9,357 nucleotides of DNA from a bacterium UBA1790 (GTDB taxonomy: Bacteria > Bacteroidota > Bacteroidia > Bacteroidales > Muribaculaceae): assembly GCA_002314465.1 (NCBI GenBank), contig DCGA01000010.1:1-9357 (forward strand), given 5' to 3'. The notes under the pieces were generated by a model. The model was not told the DNA's origin. It saw nothing but the letters and a program-made list of their open reading frames with translations, and did not search any database. The position numbers and the translations under genes were made by a program. This document shows, one piece after another, positions 1 to 5,923 of the stretch (positions within the stretch are counted from its first letter, which is position 1; each line of letters opens with the position of its first letter).

Positions 1-567
1 TTCCATGAGGAAACTGTGAGAAAACTAAGCAAACTGCCCCTATACGACTGTCTGCGAGCCAATAAGTCACTAAGCGCCGTGGGGGTTGAAGGGCGAGTAC
101 CTTTCCTCGACACCGAGTTCCTCGATGTTGCGATGCGACTCAATCCTGCCGACAAGATGATTACCACCGAGCATCTCATAGAGAAGTGGGTGCTGCGCAA
201 GGCGTTTGAAGACATGCTGCCCGAGAGCATTGCCTGGCGACAAAAGGAACAGTTCTCCGACGGCGTGGGTTACAGTTGGATTGACTCGCTCAAACTGCTT
301 GCCGAGCAACAGGTAACCGACGCAATGATGAAACACGCGTCACAACGATTTCCCATCAACACACCCATGAACAAGGAAGAATACTTCTACCGCAGCATCT
401 TTGAGGAGGTTTTCCCGTCACAAACCGCTGCCCAGTGCGTTCCCTCGGTGCCTTCGGTTGCCTGCAGCACTGCCGAGGCTCTCGCATGGGATGAGTCGTT
501 CAAAAACATGAACGATCCATCGGGACGCGCAATAAAGGGCGTACACAATCTTGCATATAACGGCTGA
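1..567 (+). CDS. asnB: Asparagine synthetase B (glutamine-hydrolysing), C-terminal part; 5' end outside window
   Basis: Cytoplasmic enzyme that makes asparagine from aspartate, ATP and glutamine-derived ammonia. The frame is open from base 1 (reads FHEETVRKLSK...), so the GTG at 16 is not the start; the gene begins left of the window. About 188 residues are visible. E. coli AsnB is about 554 aa, so roughly the first two thirds, including the N-terminal glutaminase domain and catalytic Cys, are not seen. The visible part is the end of the ATP-dependent synthetase domain. It contains YDCLRANKS, GVEGRVPFLD, AWRQKEQFSDGVGYSWID, the FPINTP segment and the terminal NDPSGRA...GVH motif, all matching E. 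coli-type AsnB in order. A Trp usually found before GVEARVPFLD is Val here, a minor change. It is followed by a hairpin terminator and appears unrelated in function to the proteases downstream. Confidence 0.96.
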   Translation, partial: FHEETVRKLSKLPLYDCLRANKSLSAVGVEGRVPFLDTEFLDVAMRLNPADKMITTEHLIEKWVLRKAFEDMLPESIAWRQKEQFSDGVGYSWIDSLKLLAEQQVTDAMMKHASQRFPINTPMNKEEYFYRSIFEEVFPSQTAAQCVPSVPSVACSTAEALAWDESFKNMNDPSGRAIKGVHNLAYNG

Positions 568-601
568 CACACACCTCGCAAACCTTAATCACATATATAC
601 A

Positions 602-641
602 TCGGTCTTGGGAAATCACTTCCAAGACCGATTCTTTCTTT
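602..641 (+). terminator. Rho-independent terminator after asnB
   Basis: Perfect 10-bp inverted repeat: arms at 602-611 (tcggtcttgg) and 622-631 (ccaagaccga) around a 10-nt loop, followed by a T-rich tail at 632-642. It lies 35 bp after the asnB stop and separates asnB from the first protease promoter. Confidence 0.85.
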
Positions 642-701
642 GTTGATGCCAACTTCCAGACCAATTTATTTACGCACCACCACATTGATTATTTATACAA
701 A

Positions 702-733
702 TTTGCGACTAATAATTATTTTTTATAACTTTG
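702..733 (+). promoter_or_regulatory. Bacteroidetes-type promoter P1 for first C10 protease
   Basis: TTTG at 702-705, a 20-bp spacer, then TAACTTTG at 726-733 matches the Bacteroidetes -33/-7 consensus (TTTG ... TAnnTTTG). Transcription should start near 740, leaving a leader of roughly 20-25 nt before the ATG at 763. The -33 box sits in an 8-bp palindrome (caaatttg, 698-705), and the spacer holds another palindrome (aataattatt, 711-720). Either could be chance in AT-rich DNA. The leader has no clear Shine-Dalgarno, as usual in this phylum. Confidence 0.8.
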
Positions 734-762
734 TACTTCCAAAAAGGGAATATTTAATATTT

Positions 763-3162
763 ATGAAGAAGTTTATTTTACTATCATTGACCTTTGTCCT
801 GTTTGTAGTGGCACAAGCGGCGCCAGTAACACAATTAAAAGCCCTCGATATCGCCCAGCAGTTCATGGGCAAAAGTCCCAGCACCACATCAGGAGCACTA
901 AGGGTTAAATCGCAACAACTCACTCTTGCGCACCAGGCAATGGGCAAGAACGGTGAGGTGGATTTCTATGTATTCAACTGCAATGACGACAATGGTTTTA
1001 TCCTTGTATCGGGCGACGATATGCTCACACCGGTACTGGGTTATACCGACAGCGGCAACTTTGACATCAACAACATTCCCGACGGACTGGGTTACTGGTT
1101 AAGTGAATACCAGCGCGAAATAGAGTATCTTAAAGAACACCCCGACCAGGTGCGCAAGGCACCTACCTATTTCACGCGCAATGTGCGTCCGTTGCTTTCG
1201 ACCAACTGGAACCAAAGCGCGCCCTATAACAACAACACCCCTCTCTACGACGGGACAAACCACTGCGCTACAGGCTGTGTGGCAACTGCTGCCGCCCAGA
1301 TCATGAAATACTACAACTATCCTCCGCAAGGCAAGGGAAGCAACACCTACTCTATTAAGATAGGCGACTCAGATACCGAGACAACCCTTAGCGAAGACTT
1401 CAGCCAATCGGTTTATGAGTGGGACCTTATGGACGACAACTACAACAGCAATAGCCCGGAGTCGCACAATGCTGCTGTAGCCAAGCTCATGAGCGATGTG
1501 GGCATTGCCGCTAAAATGCACTACGGCCCTTCGAGTGGCGCCGGAAACCCCAACCTCGCAAATGCCCTTATCAACAATTTCAGTTACGACAAGAGTCTGC
1601 GCATGGAGGCTCGCGGTAACTACGGTATCGAGGAATGGGAACAGATGCTCATCAACGAACTTAACAGCCGACGTCCCATTTACTATACAGGCTATACACC
1701 AACGGGTGGACACGCATTTGTTTTCGACGGCTACAACACCGACGGCTATTTCCACGTGAACTGGGGATGGGGAGGCTCAAGCAACGGCTACTTTATCGTG
1801 TCAATGCTTAATCCCAGTAACCAGGGTATCGGCTCTTTTGAGGGTGGATACAATAGCGGCCAGGCTGTTATCATCAATATCAAGCCCGACCAGGGTGGAG
1901 AGGCCGAGGTTCGTCCTCTCAAAGCCGCTTGCACAATCAAGCCGTTAAGCGAGTCGGTAGCAGTAGGCTCTGAGGTTAAGATAGATTGCTCAAACGTGTG
2001 CATGGGCGGTACCAAGAACTGGAATTCAAAATTGTACTGGGGTGTTGTGTGTACACCCGAAAAGGAAAACGCTACAGTAAGCGATGTAATCAACGGCCCA
2101 TATCTGTGGTGTAATGCAACAGGCGTGTCCACAGGTATCGGTTACGGCGCTACACTTTCTTATTATCCCCAGGCCAACATGGCTCCCGGCAAGTATCAGT
2201 TGAGGCTATTATATAATATCGACGATTCCATGTACGGTCTCTTTGACGGTTCATGCTCCAGCGATTATATCATCGACATGGAAATCAAGGATGGCAATGC
2301 CTACTTCACACAGCATGTACCGGCAAGTTCTTTGACTGCCGAGATCACCAAACTCTCGGGCACAATCGTTTATGCCAACCAACCCTTTGAGGTTACTGCC
2401 GACATCACCAACTCGGGCGAAGAATACTACAACGACATCTATGTGGGTATCCTGCAAGACGGCATCCCCGTTTCGGTATCCGATGCAATGAAGATTGCTA
2501 TTCCCCGCAACGGCACTTTCACGCTCAAGTCGGCATTCAGCCCCGAGGTTGAGACAGGCCAATATCAGGTAGCAATCCTCGACTACGACCTCAATGTGCT
2601 GGGGTCTACACCGGTAACGGTTTCGGACAACAATGGCCTTACTCCCTCACTCACCCTTTACACTAATGTCAAGCCCTCGCAAAACGAGATGCCCGCTAAC
2701 GAGATTGTTGCCACTTGCCAGGTGAGGAACAATAGCAGTGCCACCTATGCCGGCTACGTGGAACTCTTCATTTGCCAGGCCGAGAGCAACTCTATTGTCA
2801 AGATACTCAAGTCAAACTATTTCACAGCATCACCCAACAAGACCAAGAAGGTAACCTTCACTGGCGAGATTCCAGGTTCAATAGGCGAGACCTATCGCAT
2901 GGCACTACGCAATCCTAATGACCTCAGCGCCTACTATCTGTGGAGCGGATTCGTATCGTTTAAGATATGTGCCCCCTACTTCACCACTGGTGATGTGAAC
3001 TTAGACGATGAAATCGATGTTGCCGACATCAATATCCTCATCAACATCATCCTCGGCAATGATGATGCCGGGAAGTATCAGGGACGTGCTGATGTAACAG
3101 GAGACGGCGTAATTGACGTAAGCGACATCAACAGCGTTCTTAATATAATCATGACAAAGTAA
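763..3162 (+). CDS. Secreted C10-family (streptopain-like) cysteine protease with C-terminal dockerin, copy 1
   Basis: Predicted 799-aa exported cysteine protease. The start is the ATG at 763: it opens a clear Sec signal peptide (MKKF, hydrophobic core to about residue 17, AQA|AP cleavage near 19) and lies just after P1. The frame stays open back to 640, but that would put the start upstream of the promoter and bury the signal peptide. Residues 20-141 resemble the C10 inhibitory propeptide. The catalytic domain (about 142-379) has Cys172 in CATGCVATAAAQIM, His317 in GGHAFV and Asn333-Trp334 in HVNWGWGG, so it should be active after propeptide removal. Residues 380-740 form two or three beta-sandwich (Ig/CARDB-like) domains; the first holds six Cys (390, 409, 413, 430, 450, 498). 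The end is a dockerin-like pair with D744-D755 and D777-D788 loops. Loop 1 has Asp where Gly is usual, and loop 2 has Thr where Asn is usual. No lipobox or T9SS-type CTD is seen. The substrate is unknown. Confidence 0.94.
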   Translation: MKKFILLSLTFVLFVVAQAAPVTQLKALDIAQQFMGKSPSTTSGALRVKSQQLTLAHQAMGKNGEVDFYVFNCNDDNGFILVSGDDMLTPVLGYTDSGNFDINNIPDGLGYWLSEYQREIEYLKEHPDQVRKAPTYFTRNVRPLLSTNWNQSAPYNNNTPLYDGTNHCATGCVATAAAQIMKYYNYPPQGKGSNTYSIKIGDSDTETTLSEDFSQSVYEWDLMDDNYNSNSPESHNAAVAKLMSDVGIAAKMHYGPSSGAGNPNLANALINNFSYDKSLRMEARGNYGIEEWEQMLINELNSRRPIYYTGYTPTGGHAFVFDGYNTDGYFHVNWGWGGSSNGYFIVSMLNPSNQGIGSFEGGYNSGQAVIINIKPDQGGEAEVRPLKAACTIKPLSESVAVGSEVKIDCSNVCMGGTKNWNSKLYWGVVCTPEKENATVSDVINGPYLWCNATGVSTGIGYGATLSYYPQANMAPGKYQLRLLYNIDDSMYGLFDGSCSSDYIIDMEIKDGNAYFTQHVPASSLTAEITKLSGTIVYANQPFEVTADITNSGEEYYNDIYVGILQDGIPVSVSDAMKIAIPRNGTFTLKSAFSPEVETGQYQVAILDYDLNVLGSTPVTVSDNNGLTPSLTLYTNVKPSQNEMPANEIVATCQVRNNSSATYAGYVELFICQAESNSIVKILKSNYFTASPNKTKKVTFTGEIPGSIGETYRMALRNPNDLSAYYLWSGFVSFKICAPYFTTGDVNLDDEIDVADINILINIILGNDDAGKYQGRADVTGDGVIDVSDINSVLNIIMTK

Positions 3163-3183
3163 ACTCCAACACATACTTTGCAG

Positions 3184-3222
3184 CATAGCCCTTGACCAGT
3201 CGGCCAAGGGCTATGTTATTTA
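3184..3222 (+). terminator. Rho-independent terminator after protease 1
   Basis: Perfect 11-bp inverted repeat, catagcccttg at 3184-3194 and caagggctatg at 3205-3215, with a short GC-rich loop, followed by the AT-rich tail ttatttata. It begins 22 bp after the stop codon at 3162, so protease 1 is probably monocistronic. Confidence 0.82.
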
Positions 3223-3228
3223 TAATAA

Positions 3229-3249
3229 CAAATTTATGTCATAAATTTG
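3229..3249. promoter_or_regulatory. Perfect 10-1-10 palindrome overlapping the -33 box of P2 (candidate operator)
   Basis: The left arm caaatttatg (3229-3238), a single T (3239) and the right arm cataaatttg (3240-3249) form an exact inverted repeat. The last four bases are the TTTG -33 box of the protease 2 promoter, so a dimeric regulator bound here would compete with RNA polymerase. A one-base centre is poor for an RNA hairpin loop, which favours a DNA-binding site. No binding protein is identified, and the AT-rich composition raises the chance of coincidence. Confidence 0.55.
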
Positions 3250-3277
3250 CATCTTAGTCACTTTTTACATAACTTTG
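3246..3277 (+). promoter_or_regulatory. Bacteroidetes-type promoter P2 for second C10 protease
   Basis: TTTG at 3246-3249, a 20-bp spacer and TAACTTTG at 3270-3277 match the phylum's -33/-7 pattern, with the same spacing and -7 sequence as P1. Transcription should begin near 3284, giving a leader of about 30 nt to the ATG at 3315. The leader is A-rich (aaaaaaaca at 3300-3308) and lacks a Shine-Dalgarno. The -33 box is the right end of a 21-bp palindrome. Confidence 0.82.
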
Positions 3278-3314
3278 CAACCTATTCACTGCAAATTCTA
3301 AAAAAACATACAAT

Positions 3315-5705
3315 ATGAGGAAAGTAATAGTATTTACCATGCTGTTTGTGGCACTTGCAACACAAGCGGCTACAGTGTCACAAACCAAGGCACTTGAACT
3401 GGCTCAACAGTTTGTAACAAAGGATGGTCCAAGGCGTGCTGCCAGCACAGTTGCGACCAGCCAACTCAGTCTCGCCCATGCGGCTACCAATGCCATAGGT
3501 GAGGTTGACTTCTATGTGTTTAACCAGAACAACGACGGTGGCTACATTATCATCGCCGGTGACGATGCTTCTATTCCCGTACTCGGTTATGCCGATAGCG
3601 GAAATTTTGACGCGGCCAATATCCCCGACAACATGCAGTGGTGGCTCAGTGAGTGCCAGCGCGAGATTGAATACCTCAGGCTGCACCCCGAGCAGGCTCG
3701 CCAGGCAGCCTCTACAGGCAAGAGCGTGAAACCCCTCGTTACCACTTACTGGAATCAGAGTTCTCCCTATAACAACAACTGCCCCACTTACACCTCGGGA
3801 AGCAGCACCTACCGTTGTGTTACAGGTTGTGTGGCTACCGCAGCCGCTCAGATCATGAATTACCACGAGTGGCCCAAGAAAGGTACAGGTTCTCACTCTT
3901 ATACCACCTACATCAACAGCTCAAGCAGCAACTCAAAGACTCTGAGCTGCGACTTCAGCCAGTCGGAATATGACTGGGACAACATGCTCGATGTCTACGA
4001 CAGCAACAGCAGTTCTACAGCCAATGCTGCCGTAGCCAAGCTGATGAGTGACGTGGGTATCTCGGTTGACATGAGTTACGGCTCATCAAGCGGTGCACAG
4101 AGTTCATCGGTTCCCTATGCACTTTACACTTACTTCGGTTATGACAAGAGCGCTACGTTCCACAACCGCAGCGAGTACACAGTATCGGAGTGGGAAAACC
4201 TCATTCGCGCCGACCTTGATGCAAAGCGTCCCGTATACTATTCAGGCCGTTCTTCGGCTGGCGGTCACGCATTTGTTTGCGACGGCTACGACGCCGAGGG
4301 TTACTTCCACTTCAACTGGGGTTGGGGCGGAAAGAGCAACGGTTACTTCATTCTCACAGTGCTCAATCCCAGCGACCAGGGTATCGGCTCATTTGAGGGC
4401 GGATACAACAACAGCCAGGGATGTATCACCAATATCATGCCCGACCAGGGCGGTTCACCCGTTGTAAAGCCCACCTCGGGCGCATGTACAGTTGTACCCC
4501 AGGTATCATCGGTAACACTTGGCAATTCTGCAACATTCAAGGTATCAAGTATCAGCATGACTGGTTCAGGTAACTGGTCGACACTCTACTGGGGTTATGC
4601 TATCACAGCAACCGACCTTAATCCCACAAGTGTTGTAGGCGACTACCAGTGGACAGTTGATGCATCAGGCACATCACCCGGTGTGGGATACATCATGAAC
4701 TCATCCTCATTCACTCCTCCCACAAGCCTTGCCGAAGGTAAATACTACGTGCGTATGGTCTATTACATGGATGGAGAAATAGGTTTCTTTAAGGGATCAT
4801 CGCCCTCAAATTATGTTGTCGACATGGAGGTTAAGAACAATACGGCCTACTTCACCACACACGTTGAACAAGCCTACATCGTTGCCACCGATATTGAATT
4901 GAGCAGCAACCCCATTTATACAGGCCAAACCTACAACATCAAGGCAAAGGTAACCAACAACGGCACCAACGATTACTACGGAGGTATCTCGGTTGCCATC
5001 ATGTCGGGTTCTGAAATCGTGGATCAAAGCGACAAGACTACTCTGGGTATCGCTCCCAATGCAACCGTCAACATCAGCCTTGACCGCACAGCACCGACCT
5101 CGGCCGGTACCTATACCCTCGCATTGCTCAACGAAGCCGACGAGGTAATAGGCTCGATTCCCGTGACCATTGAGAACTCGGGTAGCAGTTTCAGTCTGTC
5201 GCTTGTGTCTAACATCGCAGTTGCTGCCAGCGAGATGCCTGCAAACGACTTCCAGGCCACAGCCACCGTCAAGAACACAGGAGGCACTTTCTCTGGCCAA
5301 CTTCAATGCTGGATTGTGGGAGCCAGCAGCACTTCAATCCTGGCAACCATCACGTCGGACTTCGTTACCATCAAGAACGGCGAAACTGTAACCGTTCCCT
5401 TCAAGGGCGAGTTTGCAGGTGCTGTAGGTTCTCAGTACCGTACATGCCTGCGCAACCCCAACGACTTGAGTTCTAACTACCGCTGGAGTTCTTTCGTTTA
5501 CTTCACAGTGTGCGCCCCCAAGGAAGATACCAATCCCTATGATGTAAACAATGACGGCAGCGTTGACGTAGCCGATATCAATGTAATCGTTGCTGCCCTG
5601 CTCAATAGTGCAAGCACTTACAATTCGACTCTCGACCTTAACGGTGACGGCAGCGTTGACATTGCCGACATCAATGTACTGGTCGCTTATCTGCTTAACA
5701 ACTAA
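3315..5705 (+). CDS. Secreted C10-family (streptopain-like) cysteine protease with C-terminal dockerin, copy 2
   Basis: Predicted 796-aa exported protease, paralogous along its whole length to the genes on both sides. The ATG at 3315 gives a Sec signal peptide (MRKVIVFTMLFVALATQA, cleavage near 18). The propeptide runs from there to about residue 140. The catalytic domain carries Cys172 in CVTGCVATAAAQIM, His318 in GGHAFV and Asn334-Trp335 in HFNWGWGG. The active-site loop region GIGSFEGGYN is nearly the same as in copy 1. Unlike copy 1, Cys follows GGHAFV (GGHAFVCDGY), and the first beta-sandwich domain has only one Cys. The later beta domains include the shared MPAND motif and the segment LRNPNDLSS. 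The dockerin-like end has two good calcium loops, D743-D754 (DVNNDGSVDVAD) and D774-D785 (DLNGDGSVDIAD), closer to consensus than in copy 1. It has its own promoter and terminator. The fold and class are clear; the substrate and docking partner are not. Confidence 0.95.
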   Translation: MRKVIVFTMLFVALATQAATVSQTKALELAQQFVTKDGPRRAASTVATSQLSLAHAATNAIGEVDFYVFNQNNDGGYIIIAGDDASIPVLGYADSGNFDAANIPDNMQWWLSECQREIEYLRLHPEQARQAASTGKSVKPLVTTYWNQSSPYNNNCPTYTSGSSTYRCVTGCVATAAAQIMNYHEWPKKGTGSHSYTTYINSSSSNSKTLSCDFSQSEYDWDNMLDVYDSNSSSTANAAVAKLMSDVGISVDMSYGSSSGAQSSSVPYALYTYFGYDKSATFHNRSEYTVSEWENLIRADLDAKRPVYYSGRSSAGGHAFVCDGYDAEGYFHFNWGWGGKSNGYFILTVLNPSDQGIGSFEGGYNNSQGCITNIMPDQGGSPVVKPTSGACTVVPQVSSVTLGNSATFKVSSISMTGSGNWSTLYWGYAITATDLNPTSVVGDYQWTVDASGTSPGVGYIMNSSSFTPPTSLAEGKYYVRMVYYMDGEIGFFKGSSPSNYVVDMEVKNNTAYFTTHVEQAYIVATDIELSSNPIYTGQTYNIKAKVTNNGTNDYYGGISVAIMSGSEIVDQSDKTTLGIAPNATVNISLDRTAPTSAGTYTLALLNEADEVIGSIPVTIENSGSSFSLSLVSNIAVAASEMPANDFQATATVKNTGGTFSGQLQCWIVGASSTSILATITSDFVTIKNGETVTVPFKGEFAGAVGSQYRTCLRNPNDLSSNYRWSSFVYFTVCAPKEDTNPYDVNNDGSVDVADINVIVAALLNSASTYNSTLDLNGDGSVDIADINVLVAYLLNN

Positions 5706-5736
5706 ACCCGGATAATCGGGACAATTCCGCTATATT

Positions 5737-5788
5737 ACAGTGGCCTTTGAGGTGTTTAACAAAATCTCAAAGGCCACTGTTTTTATAT
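5737..5788 (+). terminator. Strong Rho-independent terminator after protease 2
   Basis: Perfect 15-bp inverted repeat, acagtggcctttgag at 5737-5751 and ctcaaaggccactgt at 5766-5780, with a 14-nt loop and then a T run (5780-5784) continuing as tata. It lies 31 bp after the stop codon and is the strongest terminator in the window. Confidence 0.92.
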
Positions 5789-5825
5789 GTTGTACAGCAG
5801 GTTTTTGCCTTTTTTAATGCTTAAA

Positions 5826-5862
5826 ACGAAAAAAATAATGTTAAAAAGTGCTTTTTTTTCGT
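5826..5862. repeat. A-tract/T-tract inverted repeat upstream of P3
   Basis: Arms acgaaaaaaa (5826-5835) and tttttttcgt (5853-5862) are exact complements around a 17-nt AT-rich spacer. The right arm ends 5 bp before the -33 box at 5868. It could be a regulator site, a curved-DNA or UP-like activating element, or a chance pairing of homopolymer tracts. Nothing like it lies upstream of P1 or P2. Confidence 0.45.
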
Positions 5863-5867
5863 AATCG

Positions 5868-5899
5868 TTTGCATTTGTAAATAAATTATGTTTACTTTG
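5868..5899 (+). promoter_or_regulatory. Bacteroidetes-type promoter P3 (variant -7 box) for third C10 protease
   Basis: TTTG at 5868-5871, a 20-bp spacer and TTACTTTG at 5892-5899. The spacing is identical to P1 and P2, but the second base of the -7 box is T instead of A, so P3 may be weaker or activator-dependent. Transcription should begin near 5906, giving a leader of about 18 nt to the ATG at 5924. A second TTTG at 5874-5877 would leave only 14 bp and is less likely to be the -33 box. Confidence 0.68.
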
Positions 5900-5923
5900 T
5901 GAACAGGATACATTATTACGGGC

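Noticed and set aside
16..18. GTG at 16 as the start of the asparagine synthetase gene
   Set aside because: The frame is open to base 1 and reads FHEET, which matches the interior of AsnB; the gene is cut by the window edge.
640..762. Upstream in-frame extension of protease 1 to an ATG at 640 (41 extra residues)
   Set aside because: It would start before promoter P1 (702-733) and place a non-signal sequence ahead of a clear signal peptide; the ATG at 763 fits both the promoter and the signal peptide.
2992..3162. C-terminal modules as T9SS sorting domains
   Set aside because: The segments are built of Asp-rich calcium loops in two repeats, which fits dockerins; the beta-sandwich CTD pattern is not seen at the C-terminus.
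5707..5720. Small cccg/cggg hairpin right after the protease 2 stop
   Set aside because: Only a 4-bp stem plus one wobble pair and no T run; the strong terminator at 5737-5788 explains the region.
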